From Sporosarcina cascadiensis (lineage in GTDB: Bacteria > Bacillota > Bacilli > Bacillales_A > Planococcaceae), in NCBI RefSeq assembly GCF_009650995.1, contig NZ_WHVV01000004.1, forward strand, positions 62,001-126,000: a DNA stretch of 64,000 nucleotides, written 5' to 3'. Position 1 is the stretch's first letter, and every line of letters starts with the position of its first letter. Of the stretch, positions 45,783 to 54,853 are shown piece after piece. Below the pieces are notes generated by a model. It searched no databases. It was not told where the DNA came from and saw only the letters and a program-made list of their open reading frames with translations. The position numbers and the translations under genes were made by a program.

Positions 45783-47144
45783 TTATAATAATAAAAACGC
45801 CACAATCGATCCTACAAATCCATACATAATAGCAAAAGGCATATTCGACCAGGTGATTTTATACGGACTGTATTCTAGGTTCATGGAAGTCAGCGTTACA
45901 ACTAATCCATATGACCCGACTGTCAAAGTCGCTACCGAAGAAGTGACAATAACAATGGCTACACTTAATGGATTTAAAATAGTCAACAATATAGAAATAA
46001 CTGAAGTCAGAATGCCGATTGTAGCGACAGGATGGATTCCGGCCATACTCAATAAAATAAAAAATAGTTGAATCGCAATAAAAATGAGTAATGGATAATT
46101 AGCTAAGTGGACTATTGGCTGTTCAATAACACTTAATACCGAAGAGCTGTTTAGACTATTGCTGAAAAACGATAAGGCAATAAAGAGTACTACAAAATTT
46201 TGCATTGTGTTGGTTTTAGAAATCCAAAATGGCAGTGCAATCTTCCAAAAACTTTTCAATCTCTTCATAAATAATGACCATAATAAAGTAAAAGGTAAAA
46301 TCACCAGTGTAACCGCAATTAGGAAATCAATATTAAACAACTTACCTGCCGTAACGACAATTGCTAAAAAAAGACCAAGCGCACAAATCAGATGGATTAA
46401 ACTTTTCATTGTATTCTTTTTATCTATTTGCTTTCCGTTGTCGCCCTCATAAGAATACTTGCGAAATGAACGATTGCCAATGAAACTGTCCAAGACAAAA
46501 GTGATAACTACAATAACCAGCAGCCAAGGAAGCAATGACAGATATTGAACACCTGTCGTGAAGATCGTAACTACCAACAGTAGTTCAAGCGGACTCCACA
46601 GCAGCGCCAGGGTAAACCCGCGCAATGTAGTCCGTAATATAAATTCATTTTTTACACGGTCGGGTAATTGCTTTAAATGCTCTTTCAGTACATCCTGTGA
46701 AATGGATGCAGCGGATAAGTTCAAAAATGACGCAAGAGTAAACGTTGTAAATGCACTGCGGGGATATAATTGACCCAAATCTTTTGCATTTGCCTCAATT
46801 AATGAAGTCATGGTCTTGTCGAATCTGCCTATTTGGACAACAGAAGTCATCCACGGCAGCATCATTAACAATGCGAGAACGGATAAATTAGAAGTCATCA
46901 TTAACGGAAGCTCGTTTAATGGAAGCTTCTCTGTATACATCACAATAGCTCCAATTAGGATAAAACTAAAACCGAGCACTTTAAATAAAGTGCCCGCATT
47001 TTTAAATGATATTAATAAAAGGAGGATTGCCAAGTATCCTAACGGTTGAGATAACTTTTCATCAAAAATAATAACATTCAAAACATGTACAAGAAATACC
47101 AATAAATATACTATGTACATTTTTGAAGTATGTTTAGATTGCAC
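45783..47144 (-). CDS. Polytopic membrane protein, transporter-like, unidentified family
   Basis: A 453-residue protein with about 11-12 hydrophobic segments and two similar halves. Features include QPLGYLAILLLLISFKNAGT early on, LCALGLFLAIVVTAGKL at the middle and AGIHPVATIGILTSVISILL plus NPLSVAIVIVTSSVATLT near the end. The repeated re-entrant-like hydrophobic stretches recall the ion transporter superfamily, to which TRAP large subunits belong, but I cannot name the family. It is the last gene of the uxa operon, 20 bp after uxaA, so hexuronate or intermediate transport is the natural guess. GTG start with GGAG upstream. Confidence 0.6.
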   Translation of the reverse strand: MQSKHTSKMYIVYLLVFLVHVLNVIIFDEKLSQPLGYLAILLLLISFKNAGTLFKVLGFSFILIGAIVMYTEKLPLNELPLMMTSNLSVLALLMMLPWMTSVVQIGRFDKTMTSLIEANAKDLGQLYPRSAFTTFTLASFLNLSAASISQDVLKEHLKQLPDRVKNEFILRTTLRGFTLALLWSPLELLLVVTIFTTGVQYLSLLPWLLVIVVITFVLDSFIGNRSFRKYSYEGDNGKQIDKKNTMKSLIHLICALGLFLAIVVTAGKLFNIDFLIAVTLVILPFTLLWSLFMKRLKSFWKIALPFWISKTNTMQNFVVLFIALSFFSNSLNSSSVLSVIEQPIVHLANYPLLIFIAIQLFFILLSMAGIHPVATIGILTSVISILLTILNPLSVAIVIVTSSVATLTVGSYGLVVTLTSMNLEYSPYKITWSNMPFAIMYGFVGSIVAFLLL

Positions 47145-47164
47145 GATAAGGTCCGCTCCTTTAC

Positions 47165-48655
47165 TTACAATGTCACACCTGATTTAAATATAGCAATCTC
47201 TTTGAAGTGATTTTTTTCATTGTTAACTAATGTACCGCCCGCAACTTGAAGAATATATGCTATGAATTTTTCTGCTGCTTCATCCATGGAAACGCCCTCT
47301 AAAATTTCACCCGCATCAAAATCAATCCAATGTTTTTTTCTGTTGGCAAGCATACTGTTGGTAGAAACTTTTATAGTAGGAACAAATGTGCCAAAAGGAG
47401 TACCACGTCCAGTTGTGAATAGCACTATGTGACACCCTGAAGCTGCCAGAGCTGTAGAAGCTACTAAGTCATTCCCTGGAGCATTCAATAAGTTCAAACC
47501 TTTTTCCTTTAATGTCTCACCGTAATCCAATACATCGGTTACAATCGCAGTCCCCGCCTTTTGAGTACAACCCAATGACTTATCTTCCAGAGTACTGATG
47601 CCCCCATCTTTATTTCCAGGTGAAGGATTTTCATATATTGGTTGATCATGTGCTATAAAGTATTGTTTGAAACTTTGGATCAAATCTACAATTTTATTGA
47701 AGACTTGCTCATCTTTTGCCCGATTCATCAGTATGGTTTCTGCGCCGAACATCTCAGGAACTTCGGTTAATACAGTAGAACCTCCTTGCGCAATTAAGAA
47801 ATCAGAAAACTTTCCCAATAAGGGATTTGCTGTAATGCCTGAGAAGCCGTCTGACCCCCCGCACTTTAATCCGATTTTTAATTCCGATATGGGTACCGGT
47901 ACACGCTGGTCGCCCATCGCTGCCTGATGAAGTTCATGCAGTTTTGCAACTCCCGCTTCTATTTCATCCTCGACTTCCTGACTTACTAAAAAATTGACGC
48001 GTGACGAATCAGGATCAGTCAGCAAGGAACGTAATGTGGAAAGCTCATTATTCTCGCAGCCCAATCCCAGCACCAAGACACCGCCAGCATTCGGATGTTC
48101 GATAATATCTTTTAAAATCGTTCTGGTGTTTATATGGTCGTCACCTAACTGAGAGCAGCCAAATGAATGTTTCATAACATCTATAGATTCGAAGGGAGCT
48201 ATAGAATCGACTTCACTTTTAAAAATTTGTATTATACGTTCAGCTACACCGTTTACACAACCAACTGTAGGTACAATCCATAACTCATTGCGAATACCTA
48301 CATCGCCATTTGCACGTCGATATCCTTGAAAGGTATAAGTTGATTTCGTCATGTTGCTTCCGTGTTTTATCGGTTGGTAACTATACTGATTTTCATCTTG
48401 TAAAGACGTTTTTATATTATGTGTGTGAATATGTTCACCAATTTCTATCGCCCTCACTGCATGCCCGATAGAATAGCCGTATTTAATAATTTCTTGATCT
48501 TTATTAATCATCGCTATTGAGATTTTATGGCCGGTGGGTATATCTTCTTTCACGTGAATCAACTGTCCGTTAAAATCAAACGCAGACCCCTTCGCAATTG
48601 GCTGTAAAGCAACTACAACATTATCATGCTTATTGATTTGTAATACTTGGTTCAT
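47165..48655 (-). CDS. uxaA: Altronate dehydratase
   Basis: A 496-residue enzyme that dehydrates D-altronate to 2-keto-3-deoxygluconate in the galacturonate branch. The N-terminal SAF domain (QINKHDNVVVALQPIAKGSA) is followed by the UxaA core (FQGYRRANGDVGIRNELWIV; KHSFGCSQLGDDH; LKIGLKCGGSDGFSGITANP). Conserved cysteines in GCSQ, GLGCENNE and LKCGGSD are likely iron ligands. Overlaps uxaB by 26 bases; TTGGAGG precedes the ATG. Confidence 0.96.
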   Translation of the reverse strand: MNQVLQINKHDNVVVALQPIAKGSAFDFNGQLIHVKEDIPTGHKISIAMINKDQEIIKYGYSIGHAVRAIEIGEHIHTHNIKTSLQDENQYSYQPIKHGSNMTKSTYTFQGYRRANGDVGIRNELWIVPTVGCVNGVAERIIQIFKSEVDSIAPFESIDVMKHSFGCSQLGDDHINTRTILKDIIEHPNAGGVLVLGLGCENNELSTLRSLLTDPDSSRVNFLVSQEVEDEIEAGVAKLHELHQAAMGDQRVPVPISELKIGLKCGGSDGFSGITANPLLGKFSDFLIAQGGSTVLTEVPEMFGAETILMNRAKDEQVFNKIVDLIQSFKQYFIAHDQPIYENPSPGNKDGGISTLEDKSLGCTQKAGTAIVTDVLDYGETLKEKGLNLLNAPGNDLVASTALAASGCHIVLFTTGRGTPFGTFVPTIKVSTNSMLANRKKHWIDFDAGEILEGVSMDEAAEKFIAYILQVAGGTLVNNEKNHFKEIAIFKSGVTL

Positions 48656-50087
48656 TGTTTATTACCTCCAATACAACTTGCTGGAAACCGCTGTTCTCAA
48701 AAGTCACCAGCCATTGTGCTAATTGATTGGCAAGCTTAGCCGAATATACATAGTGACCCCATAATCCCGAATTTATTATATTAGCCATTAATTCATTGGC
48801 ATCCGTTTCTTTACGCTCGTATGACTCCCAGAATGCAGCCATTTTCGAAATAACCTCAGAATCATCCTGGATTGGTTGTTTTGATGAGGGACGATAAAAC
48901 AATATCCAACTCCAAAGACCAAGCGACATAAGTAAAGGCACTTTTTCGTAGGATTCCATATATTTTTCGAACATAGGAAGATTGCGCGTTTTCCATTTAG
49001 ATGAAGCATTCAGTGCAATACCATTTAAACGGTGATCTATAGTAGGATTTTCAAAACGAGCAATGACTTCTTCTCCATATTCCATCAGAAAGTTACGATC
49101 ATATTTTAACAACGTTGTTATTTCTTCCTGAAATAATCTCTCCACATACTTCTTTAATATAGGGTTAGCCATTGCCTGATTGACAAAGGATTCATTCAGT
49201 TGTAATGCAACAGGAGTCATAGCAGTATGCGCTCCATTTAGATAATAGACTTTACTTTCCCTGTAAGCAGTTAAATCTTCAACTAAATGAACATTCAAAC
49301 CGGCTGAATGAAATGGAAGTTTTTCTTGTAAGGCAGCAGGTGCTTCGATAACCCAAATATAATATTGTTCGGCTATCACAAGTTGTTCATCGCGATATCC
49401 CAGCTTGACGAAATATTCATCCGGGTTTGTCGGAAAACCCGGTACAATACGATCTACTAGACTGTTGTAAAAGAAATTGTACTCCTTAATCCAATTAATG
49501 AAGGATTCTTCTAAATTCCATAGTACAGCATAGCGTATGACAAAATCGCGCAGAACATTACCGTTATTTTCAATAAGTTCACAAGGGATAATTGTCCATC
49601 CCTTTGTCTTGTCTCCGTTAAATGTCTCATAACGCTTATATAAAGCTTCTGTTAATTTAGCAGGAAATGATTTAATATTTCCTTGCAGTTTGTCTTCGTC
49701 ACAAAATACAATTCCCGCTTCGGTTGTGTTAGAAAATACGAACTCTACAGAATCAACCGCCGCTAACTGAAGAAAATCGTTATATCTCTCATTCAGAGGT
49801 ATGGTGCGGGAGACGGTATCTATAATTGTGGCTTCTTCAACTAATTTACCTTTAACCAACCCCTGCATATATAACGTATAAAGATTGTCTTGTTCCTCTA
49901 GTTTCTTATAGTTATTCGAGGAAGTAGATGCCATTGATACAATCCTGCCTCGGAAAAATGTTTCATCATTTAAACGCTTAATCATCCAATTTGTAAATCC
50001 GCGCAGAAAATTCCCTGTGCCAAATTGAACAATCTTTTCAGGACTTGAATTTATTTCTTCTGCCATGTTCTTATTTAATCGTTCCAT
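48630..50087 (-). CDS. uxaB: Tagaturonate reductase (altronate oxidoreductase)
   Basis: A 485-residue NAD-dependent long-chain mannitol-dehydrogenase-family enzyme that reduces D-tagaturonate to D-altronate. The nucleotide fold starts KIVQFGTGNFLRGFTNWMI. The catalytic region is YLNGAHTAMTPVALQ, with Lys in SKVYYLNGAH as in this family. The ATG at 50087 has AAGGAG 7 bases before it and is chosen over GTG 50093. Between uxaC and uxaA in one operon. Confidence 0.94.
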   Translation of the reverse strand: MERLNKNMAEEINSSPEKIVQFGTGNFLRGFTNWMIKRLNDETFFRGRIVSMASTSSNNYKKLEEQDNLYTLYMQGLVKGKLVEEATIIDTVSRTIPLNERYNDFLQLAAVDSVEFVFSNTTEAGIVFCDEDKLQGNIKSFPAKLTEALYKRYETFNGDKTKGWTIIPCELIENNGNVLRDFVIRYAVLWNLEESFINWIKEYNFFYNSLVDRIVPGFPTNPDEYFVKLGYRDEQLVIAEQYYIWVIEAPAALQEKLPFHSAGLNVHLVEDLTAYRESKVYYLNGAHTAMTPVALQLNESFVNQAMANPILKKYVERLFQEEITTLLKYDRNFLMEYGEEVIARFENPTIDHRLNGIALNASSKWKTRNLPMFEKYMESYEKVPLLMSLGLWSWILFYRPSSKQPIQDDSEVISKMAAFWESYERKETDANELMANIINSGLWGHYVYSAKLANQLAQWLVTFENSGFQQVVLEVINNEPSITNQ

Positions 50088-50098
50088 TTCCACGCTCC

Positions 50099-51499
50099 TT
50101 ACTCAAATTTGAAATAGTTCCTTGCATTTCCATAACAAATGTTTTCAATAATACCCCCTAATAATCTCTCGTCATTTGGAACTTCTCCGTTTTCTACCCA
50201 GCTTGCAACCAGGTCACAGACCAATCGTCTGAAATATTCATGACGCGTATATGATAAAAAGCTTCTGGAATCTGTTAACATACCGATAAATTGGCTAAAC
50301 AGCCCTAAGTTCGCCAGTGCTTTCATTTGATCCAACATGCCGTCTTTTTGATCATTGAACCACCACGCAGTACCAAATTGAATTTTACCCGGCTGACCGC
50401 CCTGATAATTTCCAATCATTGTCCCTAATACATAGTTGTCGTTGGGATTCAAAGAATATAAAATGGTTTTCGGCAATATCTCCTGAAGTTCCATTTCATT
50501 TAATAAGCTCGCAAGCGGTTGTGCAATATCTCCATCATTTATGCTATCAAATCCGGTATCCGGGCCTAGCAGACTCAATTTTCTTTCATTCGTATTTCGC
50601 AATGCTTTCATATGGTATTGCATCGCCCAATCATGACTCGAGTACTGTTTACTTAAAAACAGCAGTAAAAAAGTCCGATACTTCACTATTTCATCTGTTG
50701 TCAGTGAATCTCCATGCATGGCTTTCTTATAAATAAGAGCTGCTTCGTCTTCAGTAACCTCGTTATACGTTACTGTATCGAGCGCATGATCTGAAACCCG
50801 GCAGCCCCTGTCATGAAAGTATTGAATTCTTTCTTCCAATGCGTTGAGCAGTGAAGTAAATTCAGATAAAGAGTAGCCTACAACATGTTCTAAGCTTTTA
50901 ATCCAATCTTCAAAAGTAGATAAATGAATATTCAACACTTTGTCAGGCCTGAAACTAGGTAATACTTTTGTTTTAAAATGTTGCTGAGCTGCAACTCTTT
51001 CATGATGGGACAAATCGTCAACAGGATCATCAGTAGTACAAATAACTTCTACATTAAAGCGCTCTATCAATTGCTGGACTCCGAAATCGTCAGTCTGCAA
51101 GAGCTCATTTGCCCGATTCCAAACTTCTTCTGCCGTGTCCTCATTTAATACGGTATAGATACCAAAGTAGCGCTGCAGTTCTAAATGCGTCCAATTATAA
51201 AGTGGATTTCCAATTGTCATAGGAACTGTTTTAGCCCATGCCATAAATTTCTCATAGTCTGTTGCCTGACCGGTGATGTAAAATTCATCGATTCCATTTG
51301 CACGCATTGCACGCCATTTGTAATGATCACCATATAACCAAATTTGCGTCAGGTTTTTAAAAGATTTGTTATCAGCAATTTCCTGTGGATTCAAATGGCA
51401 GTGATAATCGATAATGGGCATATTTTTTGCATGTTTTTCAAATAGGTTAATCGCTAATTCATTTGACAGCAGGAATGTATCATCCATAAATTTTTTCAT
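50099..51499 (-). CDS. uxaC: Glucuronate / uronate isomerase
   Basis: A 466-residue amidohydrolase-superfamily isomerase that converts D-glucuronate to D-fructuronate and D-galacturonate to D-tagaturonate, the entry step for both branches. The metal motif PIIDYHCHLNPQEIADN lies near the N-terminus, and CTTDDPVDDLSHHE and LTDSRSFLSYTRHEYFRR are typical UxaC motifs. AAAGGAG precedes the ATG. Confidence 0.97.
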   Translation of the reverse strand: MKKFMDDTFLLSNELAINLFEKHAKNMPIIDYHCHLNPQEIADNKSFKNLTQIWLYGDHYKWRAMRANGIDEFYITGQATDYEKFMAWAKTVPMTIGNPLYNWTHLELQRYFGIYTVLNEDTAEEVWNRANELLQTDDFGVQQLIERFNVEVICTTDDPVDDLSHHERVAAQQHFKTKVLPSFRPDKVLNIHLSTFEDWIKSLEHVVGYSLSEFTSLLNALEERIQYFHDRGCRVSDHALDTVTYNEVTEDEAALIYKKAMHGDSLTTDEIVKYRTFLLLFLSKQYSSHDWAMQYHMKALRNTNERKLSLLGPDTGFDSINDGDIAQPLASLLNEMELQEILPKTILYSLNPNDNYVLGTMIGNYQGGQPGKIQFGTAWWFNDQKDGMLDQMKALANLGLFSQFIGMLTDSRSFLSYTRHEYFRRLVCDLVASWVENGEVPNDERLLGGIIENICYGNARNYFKFE

Positions 51500-51513
51500 A
51501 AAATATCGCTCCT

Positions 51514-52794
51514 TTATTTTAGTAAAATATCTGGCAGTGTTAACGAAAGTTGCGGAATGAAACTAACAAGTAACAAAACTATGACCATCGCTCCATAGAA
51601 GGGCAACATACCCAGTGAAGCTCTTTCAATAGGTATTTTACCAATAGCACACCCTACAAAGAGCGCAGTGCCAACTGGTGGAGTAATAAGGCCGATTGAT
51701 AAGTTTAATATAAGCATAACCCCGAAGTGAACAGGGTCCAGTCCAATACTAAGTGCAACCGGTAATAAAATAGGTGTGACAATCAGAATTAACGGCGCCA
51801 TGTCCATGAACATTCCTAAAACCAATAATATAATATTAATTAAAAGTAAAGTGACGAAATCATTAGGCGAAACAGAAATCAATAAATCTGTTACCATTGC
51901 CGGAACTTTCAGTAATGCCAATAACCATCCAAAACCTGATGATGCAGCAATTAAAAACATAACCATGGAAAGTGTGTAAAAAGTACGCTTTAAAATAACT
52001 CCCATTCTGCTGATTGGGATATCCCGATAGACAAAGAAAGAGATGATAAATGCGTAAAGTACACCGATTGCAGCAGATTCAGTAGCTGTGAAAATACCAC
52101 TGACAATTCCACCGATAATGATCACTGCAGTAAACAAACCTAAAAATCCTTCTCTCAAAATACGGGGAACGTCTTCTTTTTTAATAGGCTCACCTTTTGG
52201 ATAATTTCTTTTAACTGCTATTGCATAAGTAAGAATCATCAAAACTAAACCAAGCAGTAGACCCGGAACAATTCCACCCATAAATAGAGCACCTACAGAA
52301 ACACCGCCCGCAGCAGTTGAGTAAATGATCATATTATGACTAGGCGGGATCATAACACCTTGAGCAGCACTGGAAACTGTAACACTTACTGCATAATCGG
52401 AATCATAGCCCTTCTTTTTCATCATAGGAATCAGGACTGACCCAATCGAAGAAACATCCGCAACTGCTGAGCCCGAAATGCCGCCGAAAAATGTACTTGC
52501 CAATACATTTACCATTGCAAGTCCTCCGCGTACTCTTCCAATTAATACATTTGATAAGTCAATTAGTCTTCTCGAAATTCCACCTTCATTCATAATTTCA
52601 CCGGCTAAAATGAAAAACGGGATGGCTAATAGTGAGAATGAATTAACTCCACTTACCATTCTTTGAACTATTGCAGCCAAGTCAATATTTAAGTATAGAC
52701 CTGTTAAAAGAGATGACACAACGAGCGAAAGCGCAACAGGTACTCTAATAATCAAAAGTAATATAAAGCCGCCAATTAAAATTAATACTCCCAT
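51514..52794 (-). CDS. dctM: TRAP transporter large membrane subunit (DctM family)
   Basis: A 426-residue protein with about 12 membrane segments and the DctM hallmarks AIPFFILAGEIMNEGGISRR, FFGGISGSAVADVSSIGSVL, GVMIPPSHNMIIYS and NLSIGLITPPVGTALFVGCA. It transports substrate delivered by DctP using a sodium or proton gradient. The start directly abuts the dctQ stop (TAAATG). Next to uxaC, so a hexuronate is the likely substrate. Confidence 0.95.
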   Translation of the reverse strand: MGVLILIGGFILLLIIRVPVALSLVVSSLLTGLYLNIDLAAIVQRMVSGVNSFSLLAIPFFILAGEIMNEGGISRRLIDLSNVLIGRVRGGLAMVNVLASTFFGGISGSAVADVSSIGSVLIPMMKKKGYDSDYAVSVTVSSAAQGVMIPPSHNMIIYSTAAGGVSVGALFMGGIVPGLLLGLVLMILTYAIAVKRNYPKGEPIKKEDVPRILREGFLGLFTAVIIIGGIVSGIFTATESAAIGVLYAFIISFFVYRDIPISRMGVILKRTFYTLSMVMFLIAASSGFGWLLALLKVPAMVTDLLISVSPNDFVTLLLINIILLVLGMFMDMAPLILIVTPILLPVALSIGLDPVHFGVMLILNLSIGLITPPVGTALFVGCAIGKIPIERASLGMLPFYGAMVIVLLLVSFIPQLSLTLPDILLK

Positions 52795-53298
52795 TTATAC
52801 TTCCTCCTCTGGAGTGTCAGACAAATCTGTATGAATGTCATCGTGAAAAAGTAATTCAATTCCATATATCAACATTAGAAAACCGCAAACGGGAATTGAG
52901 GCATATAATACACTCGTAGGAAAACCAGTTCCTGCCATTGTTGAACCACCCATAAGAACTGTAAACTGTAAACCATAGTAGATAAATAGAAAGCTCACGC
53001 CAATTATAATAATTTTAGAAATCCATACTGTTGCCTTCTGGATTGGTTTCGGCATTAATGAAACAAAAACACTGACCCCAATATGCAGCTTCTCTCTGAA
53101 TCCAACAGCAATTCCTAAAAAAGTTATCCAGACAAGCAACAACATGGAAAATTCCTCAGACCATCTTGGTGTGTAATTTAGAACGTTCCTAGTGAAAACT
53201 TGTGTTATTACAACTACACTCATAATCAGCACCATTGAAAGTGCAATAAAGTTTACAGTACGGTCAAAGTGGTATTTAACTTTTTGCAAACTACTCAT
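52795..53298 (-). CDS. dctQ: TRAP transporter small membrane subunit (DctQ family)
   Basis: A 167-residue protein with four membrane helices and the DctQ signature VFTRNVLNYTPRWSEEFSML followed by WITFLGIAVGFREKLHIGV. It binds and stabilises DctM. The ATG at 53298 has AAAGGAGG 8 bases upstream. A TTG six bases earlier overlaps that site. Confidence 0.94.
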   Translation of the reverse strand: MSSLQKVKYHFDRTVNFIALSMVLIMSVVVITQVFTRNVLNYTPRWSEEFSMLLLVWITFLGIAVGFREKLHIGVSVFVSLMPKPIQKATVWISKIIIIGVSFLFIYYGLQFTVLMGGSTMAGTGFPTSVLYASIPVCGFLMLIYGIELLFHDDIHTDLSDTPEEEV

Positions 53299-53608
53299 AG
53301 CCAAATCCTCCTTTAGATTTATTTGAAATCACAACATATGTAGAAAATCCGAGCTGTCAATAACACGAACAGGGATATAGAGCATATGAGTCAGGAAAAA
53401 CATTTTCGGTTTCAAATTATTATTCAGCCTGAAGTATCTTAAAAACAAACTTTATTAAATTACAAATTGAGAAGTATGTATTGAAGGTTGGTCAAAACGC
53501 AATATAAAAAATTATTTAATTAAAAAAGCTATTCCAATCTAATACACCTTGATTAGTTAATTCTTTGAGCCAGCCCCCCATGTTCAGAGGGCTGACTCCT
53601 GAATGAAT
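53299..53608 (-). other. 310-bp gap between dctP and dctQ with an mRNA hairpin
   Basis: The gap has one clear feature: a hairpin 13 bases after the dctP stop, GTCAGCCC (53589-53596) against GGGGCTGGC (53569-53577), with a 10-12 base loop and no T run. It fits a transcript-processing or stability hairpin protecting the dctP mRNA more than a terminator. The rest is AT-rich sequence in which I see no gene or motif. Confidence 0.55.
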
Positions 53609-54616
53609 TTATTTTTTTATCTTGTCTAAGTATTCCTTATACTTTTCCCCATGCTTGTCGTATAAAGGCTGTACTGCTTCTCTCCACTCAGCCGGGTCAT
53701 CTATTTCTGTAATTTCATTTCCAGCAGCCAAAATTTCTTTTTCTGAATCTGCCGTCAACTTGTCCCATGCTTCGCGTTGAACTTTTTGTGATTCCATTGC
53801 AGCTTCTTTAAAAGCCTTTTTTGCATCTTCATCTAGTTTATCCCATAGAGAAGCGGAAGCTAAAACTACTTCAGGAACGTTAGAATGCTGATCAATTGTG
53901 TAGTATTTCGCAACTTCAAAATGATTTGAAGAATAGTAACTCGGGAAATTATTCTCAGCTCCGTCTAATACTCCTGTTTGAATTCCTGAATATACTTCAT
54001 CATAAGACATAGGAGTTGGGGATGCGCCAAGAGACTTTACAAGTTCAATAAAGATATCAGATTGCTGTACACGGATTTTCAAACCTTTCATGTCTGCTGG
54101 TTTGGAAACTGGGCGCTTGGAATTGTAAAAATTTCGTGCACCAGAATCGTAATAGGCTAATCCTACAAGCTTCGCATCATCTAAACTTTCCAATAACTCT
54201 TCACCGATCTCACCATTCAAAATATCCCATTTGTGATCCTCATCTTCAAATAAATAAGGCAGTCCAAGAACGCCAATTTGGTCTGAAAACTCAGATACAG
54301 GGCTTACGTTAACACGGGATAAATCAATTGAACCGACCTGAAGCTGCTCAATGACACTTTTTTCATCGCCCAATTGTCCTCCTGAATAGACTTCAATCTT
54401 ATACTTGCCATCAGTTTTTTCTTCAACAAGACGTGCAAACTCTTTATCGCCGACAACAGTAGGATAATCATCTGGATGGTTATCCGCCATTTTCAACGTA
54501 ATAGTCTTCTCCCCGCTTGCACTCGCACTCCCATCTTCACTGCCTTCATCTCCACCACATGCTGCCATGACGACTGCTATCAAACCAACAAGTAAAGATA
54601 ACCAAAACTTTTTCAA
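53609..54616 (-). CDS. dctP: TRAP transporter substrate-binding lipoprotein (DctP family)
   Basis: A 335-residue extracytoplasmic solute-binding protein. The signal peptide KKFWLSLLVGLIAVVMAACG has a lipobox with Cys20. The binding fold includes LKMADNHPDDYPTVVGDKEF and the substrate arginine region LKIRVQQSDIFIELVKSLGA, then DGAENNFPSYYSSNHFEVAK. Sequence type and neighbours point to a hexuronate. The start is TTG at 54616 with GGGGGA 6 bases upstream, which gives a normal signal peptide. The longer frame to 54667 crosses the operator. Confidence 0.93.
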   Translation of the reverse strand: MKKFWLSLLVGLIAVVMAACGGDEGSEDGSASASGEKTITLKMADNHPDDYPTVVGDKEFARLVEEKTDGKYKIEVYSGGQLGDEKSVIEQLQVGSIDLSRVNVSPVSEFSDQIGVLGLPYLFEDEDHKWDILNGEIGEELLESLDDAKLVGLAYYDSGARNFYNSKRPVSKPADMKGLKIRVQQSDIFIELVKSLGASPTPMSYDEVYSGIQTGVLDGAENNFPSYYSSNHFEVAKYYTIDQHSNVPEVVLASASLWDKLDEDAKKAFKEAAMESQKVQREAWDKLTADSEKEILAAGNEITEIDDPAEWREAVQPLYDKHGEKYKEYLDKIKK

Positions 54617-54640
54617 ACCAAGTCCCCCATTTCTAATATT

Positions 54641-54654
54641 AGTAAACGCTTTCA
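54641..54654. promoter_or_regulatory. cre site (CcpA catabolite repression)
   Basis: TGAAAGCGTTTACT on the minus strand matches the cre consensus TGWAAnCGnTnWCA at 13 of 14 positions. It lies between the dctP promoter and its start codon, where CcpA would block transcription when glucose is available. Confidence 0.8.
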
Positions 54655-54655
54655 T

Positions 54656-54681
54656 TAATAATAACAACGTTGTTATTATTA
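54656..54681. promoter_or_regulatory. 26-bp palindromic operator at the dctP promoter
   Basis: A perfect palindrome with half-site TAATAATAACAAC centred on a CG step (54668/54669). The core ACAACGTTGT is typical of LacI-family operators. It begins six bases downstream of the -10 and covers the expected transcription start. The divergent LacI-family gene at 54854 is the likely ligand. Confidence 0.85.
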
Positions 54682-54687
54682 TTTTTA

Positions 54688-54716
54688 ATTATATGTTATA
54701 ATATGATAGATTGCAA
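54688..54716 (-). promoter_or_regulatory. Promoter of the dctPQM-uxaCBA operon
   Basis: On the minus strand TTGCAA (54711-54716), a 17-base spacer, then TATAAT (54688-54693), directly followed by the palindromic operator. Confidence 0.85.
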
Positions 54717-54853
54717 GAACTATAAAAGATTATTCCGACAAATGGAAAAGCAATGGTAAGTTTTGTTGTAATTAGAGAATCTGAAATTCACTTAATTCAG
54801 TTATATGAATCGTATTAGAATATAAAACAGTATAGTATTGAACGAGGGGATTT

